Position numbers and translations under genes: made by a program. DNA of 35,649 nt, from contig JAEYRZ010000195.1 in NCBI GenBank assembly GCA_023435265.1, forward strand, positions 1 through 35,649. Reading direction: 5' to 3'. Below are positions 25,191 through 33,517 of this stretch, in pieces. The notes below the pieces were generated by a model. That model searched no databases and was not told where the DNA came from. It saw only the letters and a list, made by a program, of their open reading frames with translations. This stretch comes from Pseudomonadota bacterium. Lineage in GTDB: Bacteria; Desulfobacterota; Desulfobacteria; Desulfobacterales; Desulfosarcinaceae. Numbering within the stretch: position 1 is the stretch's first letter; every line of letters begins with the position of its first letter.

Positions 25191-25607
25191 ATGAAAAGCT
25201 ACCGCAAAGAACTCTGGTTCGAGGTGCCCACGCGGCGCGCCTTCATCAACATCACCCCGCAGGTGGAAGCCTGCCTGGCCGAAAGCGGCATCCGCGAAGG
25301 CCTTGTCCTCGTGAACGCGATGCATATTACGGCCAGCGTTTTCATCAATGACGACGAAAGCGGCCTTCACGACGATTACGAACGGTGGCTCGAACGGCTG
25401 GCGCCGCATGCGCCGGTTCAACAGTACCGGCACAATGTCGGCGAGGACAACGCCGACGCGCACATGAAGCGCCAGATCATGGGCCGCGAGGTGGTGGTGG
25501 CAATTACCGCGGGACAACTCGATTTTGGGACATGGGAGCGCATTTTCTATGGCGAGTTCGACGGGCGGCGGCGGAAACGGGTGCTGGTCAAAATAATCGG
25601 GGAATAG
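25191..25607 (+). CDS. yjbQ: YjbQ-family protein (UPF0047)
   Basis: The 138-residue soluble protein matches YjbQ/UPF0047, some members of which show low thiamine-phosphate synthase activity; the physiological role is not settled. Family features are ITPQVEACLAESGIREGL, VNAMHITASVFINDDESGL, HNVGEDNADAHMKRQIMG and ITAGQLDFGTWERIFYGEFDG, including the conserved His residues. The ATG at 25191 follows ACAGGAG; an upstream in-frame start at 25173 is less likely. A strong hairpin follows the stop. It converges with the cold-shock gene. Confidence 0.92.
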   Translation: MKSYRKELWFEVPTRRAFINITPQVEACLAESGIREGLVLVNAMHITASVFINDDESGLHDDYERWLERLAPHAPVQQYRHNVGEDNADAHMKRQIMGREVVVAITAGQLDFGTWERIFYGEFDGRRRKRVLVKIIGE

Positions 25608-25620
25608 CGCTCCGGAGACG

Positions 25621-25660
25621 GAAAAGGCATTTGCCCTTGCAGGGAGCAAGATGCCTTTTC
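25621..25660. terminator. hairpin between convergent yjbQ and cold-shock genes
   Basis: GAAAAGGCAT (25621-25630) and ATGCCTTTTC (25651-25660) are perfect 10-base complements, extended inside by TTGCCCT/AGGGAGCAA pairs with one bulge. The T-tracts are short on both strands, so a bidirectional terminator is likely but not typical. Confidence 0.55.
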
Positions 25661-25688
25661 GGGTTTTGCAAAGCGTCAGATGCGGGCG

Positions 25689-25889
25689 TTACCCTCTGCG
25701 GACGTTTTTGGCTTCAGGACCGCGATTGCTTTCTTCTACATCGAAGACGACCTGTTCGCCTTCATTAAGGCTTTTGTAGCCATCCATGTTGATGGAAGAG
25801 AAGTGTACGAAGATATCACGGCCGCCCTCTTCATTGATAAACCCATACCCCTTTTTGTTGTTGAACCACTTCACCGTACCGATTGCCAA
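25689..25889 (-). CDS. cold-shock protein (CspA family), TTG start
   Basis: The 66-residue protein is one complete cold-shock domain: GTVKWFNNKKGYGFIN (RNP1), DIFVHFSSI (RNP2), EGEQVVFDVEESNRGPEAKNV. Such proteins bind single-stranded RNA and act as RNA chaperones. The start is taken as a TTG at 25887-25889 because AGGAGG lies eight bases upstream and the first residues then read MAIGTVKWF like other family members. The ATG-initiated reading at 25976 adds 29 residues with no family match. The neighbours are unrelated. Confidence 0.88.
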   Translation of the reverse strand: MAIGTVKWFNNKKGYGFINEEGGRDIFVHFSSINMDGYKSLNEGEQVVFDVEESNRGPEAKNVRRG

Positions 25890-26011
25890 AGCTCTGCCCT
25901 CCTGTTTAATACGTTCGCACTGAATGGTGGCGCCAACCGCCGGATGACGTCGATCCATCACCTTGAAATGGATCAACTCAGATTCATCCGAATGTCACAT
26001 TAATCCGAGAG

Positions 26012-26026
26012 ATTATAGGGGGTCAA
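26012..26026 (-). promoter_or_regulatory. possible promoter elements of the cold-shock gene
   Basis: On the - strand TATAAT (26012-26017) is a perfect -10, about 120 bases upstream of the TTG start, which would give a long leader as cold-shock mRNAs often have. A TTGACC lies only three bases before the -10, too close to serve as its -35. The preceding sequence is a T-tract. Tentative. Confidence 0.35.
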
Positions 26027-26114
26027 GAAAAAAAGCAGTTTTAAGGGTATGGGGCTGTATGGGGCTGTCGCCGATCCATTTGAGGCGCCCCGCCCGACGG
26101 GCGCCGGCAGCCCG

Positions 26115-27047
26115 CTACCGGCGGATATCGGCCCGCTCCTCGAGTCGATCCACGTAGGCTTGAATGGCATCGCGCTCCTTTTGGAAGCGCAGCGTGCGCT
26201 CGGCCTGCGGGCCGTCCTCGAACCATCCGGAACGGCGGTCGACCAGCTGAATCAGGTGATAGCCCAGGCGGGTGGCGACGACATCGCTCGTCATGCCGGG
26301 CTGCAGGGCCGCAACCGCCTCGGCGAATACCGGTATCAGCTCGTCATAGGTCAGGTACCCCAGGTCTCCGCCGCGGTTCCTGCTGGGGCAATCCGAATGA
26401 TCGAATGCGGCGAGGGCAAAAGGAACGCCCCGATCCAATTCACGCCGGACCGCCTGAAGGCGTTCGAGCGCCGCCCGCCGCCCGTCATCGGAATCGGCGG
26501 CAGCGAGAATATGCCGCACCCGGACCTGGACCGGGTCACCATCGCCTTCGGGCGGTGTCGCCGTCCGGGGCCCGGGCTCCGATTCGGAGCGCGTGATGTA
26601 TCGCAGCACGTCCAGATAGAGCAGGCGTTGGACGACGAGCCCCTTGCGCACGCGGGCTTTGAGTTCGGCATCGCTCAGGCCCATCTGTTTAAGGGCATTC
26701 ACAGCCGATCCCCGGGTGCGCTTCAATTCTTTGAAGGCGAGGTCGACCGCGCGCCCGGCCACATCGATCTTTTTTTTGCGGGCCGCCTGAAAGAGCAGCT
26801 CGCGTTCGATCAGCGTATCCACGATCGGCTGGCGGAGTTCGGATAACCGCGCTTCGGAAAGCGGCCGGTTGGCCCGTCGCGATTCACTCCGGATCAGGTA
26901 GGATTCCACCTCCACGTCCAACCACCGGATCGCCACCCCGTTCACATCGGCCACCCGATCGTCTTTCCCGGCCGCCAGGGCGGCTGCAACACCGGCGAGC
27001 AGCCACATGCCGACCAATACCCTGCCCACGAGCAGAAGCATGCGCAT
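26115..27047 (-). CDS. exported PpiC/parvulin-type peptidyl-prolyl isomerase
   Basis: The 310-residue protein has a signal peptide (LLLVGRVLVGMWLLAGVAAALA, cleaved near residue 26) and then a SurA-like N-terminal helical domain (ADVNGVAIRWLDVEVESYLI; PIVDTLIERELLFQAARKKKI). The parvulin domain follows at about residues 170-275: VRVRHILAAADSDDGRRAALERL, a PFALAAFDHSDCPSRNRGGDLGYL core, and ATRLGYHLIQLVDRRSG. It probably assists folding of periplasmic or outer-membrane proteins. The gene is 35 bases downstream of the DUF3108 gene on the same strand. Confidence 0.9.
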   Translation of the reverse strand: MRMLLLVGRVLVGMWLLAGVAAALAAGKDDRVADVNGVAIRWLDVEVESYLIRSESRRANRPLSEARLSELRQPIVDTLIERELLFQAARKKKIDVAGRAVDLAFKELKRTRGSAVNALKQMGLSDAELKARVRKGLVVQRLLYLDVLRYITRSESEPGPRTATPPEGDGDPVQVRVRHILAAADSDDGRRAALERLQAVRRELDRGVPFALAAFDHSDCPSRNRGGDLGYLTYDELIPVFAEAVAALQPGMTSDVVATRLGYHLIQLVDRRSGWFEDGPQAERTLRFQKERDAIQAYVDRLEERADIRR

Positions 27048-27082
27048 CGGTCATCCTTTCTGCGCAGTAGCGCGCGTAGGGT

Positions 27083-27895
27083 TCAAAGCATGCCGTGTTC
27101 AACCGCAACCAACTCACCGACGAAACTGCCGATGGCCACCTGGCTGGCGATTTTGACCGGCAGACGCCGTTCGTCGGCGGTGACCCAAATGGTGATCCTG
27201 GCACCTTTTTTCTTTTCAAACACGCCGCTGACATGCTTCAAATCGGGTTCGATCACGAAGGTGTCGTATGTGCCCCCGGGTACGGAGATGGTCTCCCGGC
27301 CGATGATCCGCGCCATGCCCTGGACGCATTTTCTTCCATCCGTCACCGGGCTCATCATCACACGGTTTTCCTTGAGATCCAGGGTGCGTGAGTAATAGAA
27401 CGCCGAGAGCGGGTCGAAGGTGCCGGGTTTGATGTCGATCGGCTTGCGGATCTTCTTGTCGTCGGTATAGCGGGCCGTAGCCTTGTCCCAATCGAATTCG
27501 ACTTTCACATTCCGGCGTGTGCTTCCCTCGTGTTTCTTTTGAAGGTAATGGACCGTGCGGCTCATATCCGCGGCGGCGAAGGAATCGATGCGGTCGCGGA
27601 CTTTATAGAACACATCCACGAACGGGTTCGATTCGGCGGTCAGGCGAAAGTGATAGGCCGGTTCTCCGTTGATGGTCTTCATGGGCAGCACTTCCATGAC
27701 CGCCTGCCCGGCCGGGATGGCCGACCAGGTGAGATCGAAGGTCAACCGCTCGCCCGGAGCAAAAGGAAGCCGGGCGTCCGGCCTTTTTGCGGCCTGCAGG
27801 GGGTGAACGCAAACCGCCGTCGTCAACAGTACGGCCATCGCGGTCAAGCGTGTAAAACGTTTTGGTGAACAAATCGAAAGCAGAGTGGATATCAT
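27083..27895 (-). CDS. DUF3108-family periplasmic protein
   Basis: The product is about 270 residues with a signal-peptide-like N-terminus (RLTAMAVLLTTAVCVHPLQA). The mature protein follows the DUF3108 pattern: PFAPGERLTFDLTWSAIPAGQAVMEV, YHFRLTAESNPFVDVFYKVRDRID, PIDIKPGTFDPLSAFYYSR, and ITIWVTADERRLPVKIASQVAIGSF. The function is not established; it is often near outer-membrane biogenesis genes. I chose the ATG at 27895 because AGGA lies about ten bases upstream, whereas it is only one base from an ATG at 27904. The next gene is a parvulin-type isomerase, so the pair may serve the envelope. Confidence 0.82.
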   Translation of the reverse strand: MISTLLSICSPKRFTRLTAMAVLLTTAVCVHPLQAAKRPDARLPFAPGERLTFDLTWSAIPAGQAVMEVLPMKTINGEPAYHFRLTAESNPFVDVFYKVRDRIDSFAAADMSRTVHYLQKKHEGSTRRNVKVEFDWDKATARYTDDKKIRKPIDIKPGTFDPLSAFYYSRTLDLKENRVMMSPVTDGRKCVQGMARIIGRETISVPGGTYDTFVIEPDLKHVSGVFEKKKGARITIWVTADERRLPVKIASQVAIGSFVGELVAVEHGML

Positions 27896-27979
27896 CAGCG
27901 TCATTTCCTCGCGTCATCGAATTCGGTAGCGTTGCAGGTGCCGTGGTCGCTCGATCGAGCACGGTACGCATATTTTAAT

Positions 27980-28072
27980 ATGCGGATATCTGAAATGCTC
28001 AAGTCCGTATATTGCCTTGGCGCACCGGATCCGCGCCATCGAACCAAAATGGAACTTTCCAGATAACCGCAT
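27980..28072 (+). repeat. GCGGATATCTG element, copy 2 (family B)
   Basis: This 93-base element has imperfect terminal inverted repeats (ATGCGGATATCTG at the left, CAGATAACCGCAT at the right). The interior reads GAAATGCTCAAGTCCGTATATTGCC...GCGCACCGGATCC...GGAACTTTC. It aligns with copy 1 (9897-9986) over its whole length. Confidence 0.85.
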
Positions 28073-28169
28073 TTAGTATTCCCAGATCCGGTGTCGTCAA
28101 TCGTGCGGTAATCGGAGGTCGGCGTAGTGGAGCTGCGGCCGCAGGAATGGACATACATGAATCGCGCGG

Positions 28170-28646
28170 TCAGGACATCAGGTAGAACCCGAGGCTGGGG
28201 TCGTCCCCTTCGGTTGGCGCAAACGACGTGCCGACCAGGTTCTTCTTCACGTTCCGAACGACCACTTCCTTTTCGATAAACGTGCGGCGCTTGTCATCCA
28301 GATGAAACTCCACCCGCAGCGGCGTGCCGATTTCAAAATTGCGTTCGACGTTTAGTTTGAGTTTGAGGCCCTTGCTCGAGATATCCATCACGCGCATGAT
28401 GCCCTTGTCAACCTCGCCGTTGCTCAACCGCTGGTAATACATGCCGGGCAGGTCGGTTCCCTTGCGGTATTGGCGGCGTTTCTCCAGTGTCACTTTGAAC
28501 TGGTGGCCGCAGCTGCACCTGCAGTTGACGGTTACCTTCCGGTCGATCGATGCATATTTCGAGACGTTCGTCGTGCTGGCATTGCCGCACTGCGGACAGA
28601 CGAAAGTGGCGGTGTCGTTGACGCTGATAAAAACTTTGGGCGACAT
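28170..28646 (-). CDS. PilZ-domain protein with N-terminal zinc-ribbon-like region
   Basis: The 158-residue cytoplasmic protein has two parts. Residues 1-52 carry Cys17-x-x-Cys20 and Cys42-x-Cys44-x-Cys46, a zinc-ribbon-like arrangement. Residues about 53-158 form a PilZ domain with the c-di-GMP pattern RRQYR (57-61) and DISSKG (88-93). It likely senses cyclic di-GMP. It is the last gene of the electron-transfer operon, 11 bases after rseC, which is unusual company for a PilZ protein. The ATG has a weak GGAT upstream. Confidence 0.82.
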   Translation of the reverse strand: MSPKVFISVNDTATFVCPQCGNASTTNVSKYASIDRKVTVNCRCSCGHQFKVTLEKRRQYRKGTDLPGMYYQRLSNGEVDKGIMRVMDISSKGLKLKLNVERNFEIGTPLRVEFHLDDKRRTFIEKEVVVRNVKKNLVGTSFAPTEGDDPSLGFYLMS

Positions 28647-28657
28647 GGTGCATCCGT

Positions 28658-29149
28658 TTATTCGCGGGACGTAGCCAACGTACAGTTCGCGAGCGCTGGT
28701 TCGGCGCCGCGGGCCAGCACGCGGATCGCCTGCGGCCGATAGGCGGCTCGGCTTGCCATTCGATTTCCGCGGACCTTGACGGCGATCAGCGCCAGGATCA
28801 AGGCGCCGACGGCCCCCAATACCGCCGGTGTCGAGCCGCTCACCCGGAGCAGGCCGGCCGCAAGTTCTCCGGCGGCCGCCCCCAGGAGCATGCAAATAAT
28901 GGGGAATATATACAATAGGAAAGTCGCTTTCAGCAATGCGGAACTTTCCACGGCGACCTCCACCCGGTCGCCGACCTCGGCGCTCACCGGGTTCAAAATT
29001 TCCACTTCACGCGCGTGGAAATCGCTCATGGGATTGCAGCTGTGGCGCTCGGAGCATGAACCGCAGGCCCCGCCCGGGACCATTTTGACCCAGACGGTGG
29101 ACGCACCTGTTTTTCCCAGGCGCGTAACAATCCCTTTTTCCGTGATCAT
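28658..29149 (-). CDS. rseC: RseC/MucC-family (SoxR-reducing system) membrane protein
   Basis: The 163-residue protein has the RseC/MucC pattern. The N-terminal domain contains Cys29-x-x-Cys32-x5-Cys38 in ACGSCSERHSC, and two membrane helices follow (LLKATFLLYIFPIICMLLGAAAG; PAVLGAVGALILALIAVKV). RseC proteins assist the Rsx/Rnf complex, for example in reduction of SoxR in Escherichia coli. Its position 25 bases after the RnfB-like gene supports a redox role for the operon. RBS AAGGA is ten bases upstream. Confidence 0.85.
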   Translation of the reverse strand: MITEKGIVTRLGKTGASTVWVKMVPGGACGSCSERHSCNPMSDFHAREVEILNPVSAEVGDRVEVAVESSALLKATFLLYIFPIICMLLGAAAGELAAGLLRVSGSTPAVLGAVGALILALIAVKVRGNRMASRAAYRPQAIRVLARGAEPALANCTLATSRE

Positions 29150-29174
29150 ACGACGATCGTCCTTTACGCGTGTA

Positions 29175-31205
29175 TCAATTTGCGGCCGCGGCGGCTTGGA
29201 CCCTTTCCGCGGGAAGCGTGATCGGACGGCGCTTGTAACAGATCAGGCCGCAGCGCAGGCAGCGTGCGGCTTCCGTTCGCGCCTCGGCCATGCTGAACCC
29301 GCGCTCCAGTTCCGCGCCCTGGGCCAGCGCCTCGTCCTGGGCCAGCGGCATAATCTGGCGCGGGCGCGGATCTACGTCGAACACCCTGGAAACGTTCTGG
29401 ATCGGCGTCTGGGGCGTCACGACATGAGCGGGCGGATCCAGGGCGATGCCATACATCGCTTTGTGGACAGAGGCGGCGGCGCGGCGGCCGGCCGCGATCG
29501 CCTTGATGGCCGCGCTGAAATCGGTCATGGGGTCGCCGTCGGCCAACAGTCCGATCTCCTGGTGGTGGGCCGGCTGCTTGTAGGGCGGAAAGGCTTCCCA
29601 GGCGTCCGGGTCGGCGGGCGCATCGCCCTCCGGCGCGGCGGGGATCAGGATCAATTCGGGAATGCGGCCGGCGGCGAAGACCACGTGGCGCGCATCGATC
29701 CTGCGGCGTTCGCCGGTTGAAAGGTCGGTCAGTTCGACCGCCGTCAGGTGACCGCCCTGCCCATAGAGCCGGCTCAATCCTGAATATTCGAAGGCGACAT
29801 CCGGCAGGGGTTTCAACGGCGCCGCATCGCGGATCAGCACGGTCAGGCGTTCGGCACCCAGCACTTTGCACTGTTCCAGGAGGCTCGTTGAGAGGTCCGG
29901 GCTGCCGACAATGACCACGGAGCCGTCCAATTTGAGTTCGGGGTATCCCTCCCGCCCGGATTTGGCCAGGTCGATCAGCAGGTGACAACCCGGAGCCGGG
30001 CTGGTATCCCCGCGGCCGTTGGTGCGGGCCAGGCGGCTGTCCCATCCGCCGAGGGCCAGGAACACGGCCGCATGGCCCTGGCGCAGCAGTTCAGGGGCCG
30101 ATTCCACCGGCTTTCCGGACTGGGCTGCGACACCCATGGCCAGAATGCCTTCGATGTCCCAATCCAATACATCTTCCGGCAATCGGTAGCGGGCGATGGC
30201 CGTGCGCAGCAGACCGCCCATGCGGGGTCCGGCTTCATAGACGGTGACGTCGTGTCCCAGCCGGGCACTGAAAAAGGCCGCCGAAAGCCCTTCCACGCCG
30301 CCGCCCACCACGGCGATTTTGCGGCCGGTGGCAGGCGCTTTGTACGGCAGGATGCGCGCCTTTTGAGAGCGTTCGAAGTCGGCCGCGAATCGTTTGAGGT
30401 AGTTGATGGCCACCGGTTCGTCCACCAGCTGGCGCCGGCATTCGTTTTCACAGGGCCGCGGGCAGATGCGGCCGATTACGGTCGGAAACGGATTGCGCTC
30501 CTTGATGATCTGGACGGCGCGCTGATCGTCGCCCCGGGCGACAGCGCCGATGTAAGCACTGATATTGATGCCGGCGGGGCAGGCGCGCTGGCAGGGGGTC
30601 GTACAATCCTCGGTGGTGTACTCCTTCAAAATACGACGGGTGACCGACGACAGCGTGATGATGTGCTTGGGACAGACCCGTTCGCACGTGCCGCAGCCGG
30701 TGCAGCGTTTTTCGTCCACCACGGGCAGCCCTTCGGATCCCATGGAAATAGCGTTGAACGGACAGGCCCTTTCGCAGGTGCCCAGGCCGACGCAGCCGAT
30801 CGTGCAGACCTTCATGCCGCCGCTGAGCAGGGTCGCGGCGCGGCAATCCTGCAGGCCGTCGTACTTGAATTTGGTGTCGGCCTCGGCAACGCCGTAGGTA
30901 CAGCCGGGAAGGGCGATGTCGGGTTCCTTGGCCTCGACGCTGACGCCCAGGATGGCCGCAATGGCCTGCGCCACCTCCGGGCCGGCCGCCACGCAGGAGC
31001 CGGGGCTGGACTTTCCGCTGGCGATCGCTTCTGCATTGGAGCCGCAACCCGGATAGCCGCAGCCGCCGCAGTTTGCCCCGGGCAAAGCGCCTTCGATGGC
31101 CAGTACTTTCGGGTCCACGTAGACGTAGAAAATTTTGGATGCAATGGCCAAGCCCACTCCGACGAGCAATCCCAGGCCCCCCATCAAGAAAATTGCGATT
31201 TCCAT
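29175..31205 (-). CDS. RnfB ferredoxin fused to GltD/NfnB-like flavoprotein
   Basis: The 676-residue protein is a fusion. Residues 8-30 form a membrane anchor, followed by the RnfB [4Fe-4S] domain with C46, C49, C54 and C71 (ANCGGCGYPGC). Two ferredoxin clusters come next: C134, C138, C144, C148, and C168, C171, C174, C178. Residues 201-270 carry further Cys motifs (C201, C205, C209; CPRPCENEC at 248-256), as in the Fe-S domain of GltD and dihydropyrimidine dehydrogenase. Residues 295-580 are a two-dinucleotide flavoprotein with a good FAD motif, VGGGVEG (300-306). The second dinucleotide motif reads VGSPDLS (433-439) and lacks the GxGxxA glycines. The ATG at 31205 follows CAGGAG. Electron transfer between ferredoxin and a partner is inferred. 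Confidence 0.87.
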   Translation of the reverse strand: MEIAIFLMGGLGLLVGVGLAIASKIFYVYVDPKVLAIEGALPGANCGGCGYPGCGSNAEAIASGKSSPGSCVAAGPEVAQAIAAILGVSVEAKEPDIALPGCTYGVAEADTKFKYDGLQDCRAATLLSGGMKVCTIGCVGLGTCERACPFNAISMGSEGLPVVDEKRCTGCGTCERVCPKHIITLSSVTRRILKEYTTEDCTTPCQRACPAGINISAYIGAVARGDDQRAVQIIKERNPFPTVIGRICPRPCENECRRQLVDEPVAINYLKRFAADFERSQKARILPYKAPATGRKIAVVGGGVEGLSAAFFSARLGHDVTVYEAGPRMGGLLRTAIARYRLPEDVLDWDIEGILAMGVAAQSGKPVESAPELLRQGHAAVFLALGGWDSRLARTNGRGDTSPAPGCHLLIDLAKSGREGYPELKLDGSVVIVGSPDLSTSLLEQCKVLGAERLTVLIRDAAPLKPLPDVAFEYSGLSRLYGQGGHLTAVELTDLSTGERRRIDARHVVFAAGRIPELILIPAAPEGDAPADPDAWEAFPPYKQPAHHQEIGLLADGDPMTDFSAAIKAIAAGRRAAASVHKAMYGIALDPPAHVVTPQTPIQNVSRVFDVDPRPRQIMPLAQDEALAQGAELERGFSMAEARTEAARCLRCGLICYKRRPITLPAERVQAAAAAN

Positions 31206-31262
31206 GCGAATGCTCCTGTCCGCTGCGGCCTTGCATCGCCGCCGCAAGGGTAGAACGATGCT

Positions 31263-33110
31263 TCAGTCAATGGCGCCGAAACGGCATTTGTCGAAGCAGG
31301 TCAGACATTTGATGCATTTATCCGTGTCGATGCGGGCCACCTCTTTCTTCTGCCACTGGATGGCTCCGGCCGGGCAGGCCTTGAAGCACAGTCCGCATTT
31401 CTGGCACAGCTCGGGATCGATTTCGAAGCGCAGCAAGGCCACGCAGCGCTTGGCCGGGCAGCGCTTTTCGAAGATGTGGGCTTCGAATTCGTCCCGGAAG
31501 TAGCGCAGGGCCGAGAGCACCGGGTTGGGGCCGGTCTGACCGAGCCCGCACAAAGCCGTTTCGCGGATCACGCCCGAAAGCTGTTCCATGGCCGTTAGGT
31601 CCTCCGGCTCGCCGCGCCCCTCGCAGATCTTGTCGAGCAGCTCCAGCAGCCGGCGCGTGCCCTCGCGGCAGGGTGTGCATTTGCCGCACGATTCCTCCTG
31701 GATGAAATCCATGAAGAAGCGCGCCATGTCCACCATGCAGGTCTGGTCGTCCATGACGATGACGCCGCCCGAGCCCATGATGGCGCCCAGCTTGGTGATT
31801 TCTTCGTAATCGACCGGCGTGTCCAGGTGCTGCTCGGGAATGCTGCCGCCGGACGGCCCGCCCATCTGGACCGCCTTGAATTTGCGCTTTTTGGGTATGC
31901 CGCCGCCGATGTCGAAGATCAGCTTGCGCAGGCTGGTCCCCATCGGCACTTCCACCAGGCCGATGTTGTTGACATCGCCGGACAGAGCGAAGACCTTCGT
32001 TCCCTTGCTGGTGGCGGTGCCCACGGCGGCGTACCAGGCACCACCGTTGATCATGATCTGGGGCACGTTGGCGAAGGTCTCCACATTGTTCAGGATGGTC
32101 GGTTTCTCCCACAGCCCTTTGTGCGCCGGAAACGGCGGCCGGGGCCGCGGCATGCCGCGCTTGCCCTCGATGCTGCGCATCAGAGCCGTCTCCTCGCCGC
32201 AGACGAAGGCGCCCGCGCCCTGGTAGATTTCGATGTCGAAGCCGAATCCGGAGCCCAGGATGTTTTCGCCCAGCAGGCCGTAGGCCTTGGCCTGGGCGAT
32301 GGCGATCTGCAGGCGCTTGATGGCCAGCGGGTACTCGGTGCGCGCATAGATGTAGCCTTTGCTCGAGTTGATCGCCCTGGCCGCGATGATCATGCCCTCC
32401 AAAACCGCGTGCGGGTCGGCTTCGAGAATGCTGCGGTCCATGAAGGCGCCCGGATCGCCCTCGTCGGCGTTGCACAGCACGTACTTCATATCGCCGGGGC
32501 TCTTGCTGGCGAAGTCCCACTTGACGCCGGTGGGAAAGCCGGCGCCGCCGCGGCCGCGCAGTCCGGAAATCTTCATCTGTTCGATGATGTCGGCGGGCTG
32601 CATCCCGAGCAGCGCGCGCGCCGCGCCCATGTATCCGTCCCGTCCGATGTAATCATCGATCGATTCGGGGTCGATCAGGCCCTTGTTGCGCAAGGCGCGC
32701 GGCATCTGGTGGGCGAAGAAAGGGATGTCGATCTGCGACGAAAGCGATTTCTTCGTGACCGGGTCCGCGTACAGAAGCTTTTCGACCGGCGTGCCGTTGA
32801 TCAGGTGGTTTTCCACAATGGCGGGAATATCTTCCAGCTTGATCTTCTGGTAGAAGATGTCGCCCGGGTGGACCACCATGATCGGCCCCATGGCGCAGAA
32901 GCCGTTGCAGCCCGTTTCCACCACCTCGACCTTGGCGGTCAGGCCTTTGGCATCGATTTCCTGCTGCAGGGCATCCTTGACTTTGATGCTGCCGGTGGCG
33001 TGACAACCCGTTCCGCCGCAGAGCAGCAGGTAGGTCTTGTCCTGAAAGGCCATCCGGGGGGCGCTTTTCCGCTTGATCGATGTAAGGTCGTCGACTGTCA
33101 ATTTGGGCAT
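31263..33110 (-). CDS. NuoF/HydB-type NADH-binding flavin iron-sulfur subunit
   Basis: The 615-residue protein follows HydB/HymB layout rather than plain NuoF. Residues 25-115 are a thioredoxin-like [2Fe-2S] domain with C31, C36, C68 and C72. The FMN/NADH domain has GRGGAGFPTG (186-195) and GAGAFVCGEETALM. The N3-type [4Fe-4S] cluster is C475, C478, C481 and C521. A C-terminal two-cluster ferredoxin has C569, C572, C575, C579 and C599, C602, C605, C609. All expected cluster ligands are present, so it should oxidise or reduce NAD(H) and pass electrons through FMN. The ATG has GAGGAG upstream. It is one gene upstream of the RnfB fusion. Confidence 0.93.
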   Translation of the reverse strand: MPKLTVDDLTSIKRKSAPRMAFQDKTYLLLCGGTGCHATGSIKVKDALQQEIDAKGLTAKVEVVETGCNGFCAMGPIMVVHPGDIFYQKIKLEDIPAIVENHLINGTPVEKLLYADPVTKKSLSSQIDIPFFAHQMPRALRNKGLIDPESIDDYIGRDGYMGAARALLGMQPADIIEQMKISGLRGRGGAGFPTGVKWDFASKSPGDMKYVLCNADEGDPGAFMDRSILEADPHAVLEGMIIAARAINSSKGYIYARTEYPLAIKRLQIAIAQAKAYGLLGENILGSGFGFDIEIYQGAGAFVCGEETALMRSIEGKRGMPRPRPPFPAHKGLWEKPTILNNVETFANVPQIMINGGAWYAAVGTATSKGTKVFALSGDVNNIGLVEVPMGTSLRKLIFDIGGGIPKKRKFKAVQMGGPSGGSIPEQHLDTPVDYEEITKLGAIMGSGGVIVMDDQTCMVDMARFFMDFIQEESCGKCTPCREGTRRLLELLDKICEGRGEPEDLTAMEQLSGVIRETALCGLGQTGPNPVLSALRYFRDEFEAHIFEKRCPAKRCVALLRFEIDPELCQKCGLCFKACPAGAIQWQKKEVARIDTDKCIKCLTCFDKCRFGAID

Positions 33111-33153
33111 TGTGTGCTCCTCGGCATAACAGACGCATCGTGGACCCGCGGGT

Positions 33154-33507
33154 CTACCATGAGCCGTCCAATCCTCTGATACCGTTCATGTAGAGCCGTC
33201 CGCAGGCGACAAACAGTGAGTAGTCCGTCATCAGCAGCGGAATGTTGTAGGCGCGGGCCAGATCCACGACATTGGCGGAAGGTTTTTTGCCCCGCACGAT
33301 CACCACCACGGCCACCTGGACTATTTTGGCGGTCTGCATGACGTGTTCGGTGGTGACGCCCGTCAGCAGCGCGCATCCTTTGGCCGCCGCCGCCAGGACG
33401 TCATCCATGAGGTCCGCCGCACCGCCGCCGACGATCACGTTGTCGAGCTGATCTTCGCCGACCAGTACCTTGGCTTTCAAGATGTCGCGCAGTTCTGCAA
33501 TTTTCAT
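33154..33507 (-). CDS. DRTGG-domain protein
   Basis: The 117-residue protein is a single DRTGG domain, with VIVGGGAADLMDDVLA near residue 24, the ALLTGVTTEHVMQTA segment and YNIPLLMTDYSLF. Stand-alone DRTGG proteins commonly lie beside hydC/hydB-like genes of bifurcating hydrogenases in anaerobes. Here it sits between the NuoE-like and NuoF-like genes (10 bases and 43 bases away), so it probably belongs to the same complex or its regulation. A biochemical role has not been established; nucleotide sensing is a guess. Confidence 0.85.
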   Translation of the reverse strand: MKIAELRDILKAKVLVGEDQLDNVIVGGGAADLMDDVLAAAAKGCALLTGVTTEHVMQTAKIVQVAVVVIVRGKKPSANVVDLARAYNIPLLMTDYSLFVACGRLYMNGIRGLDGSW

Positions 33508-33517
33508 GGTTTGCTTC

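Noticed and set aside
25963..26157. A short + strand frame between the cold-shock and PpiC genes
   Set aside because: It crosses the divergent leader, has no ribosome binding site and no protein-like features.
31827..33179. A 450-codon + strand frame opposite the NuoF-like gene, and a 423-codon one at 29982-31253 opposite the RnfB fusion
   Set aside because: Both are antisense to genes with complete cofactor motifs, and neither shows any recognisable domain.
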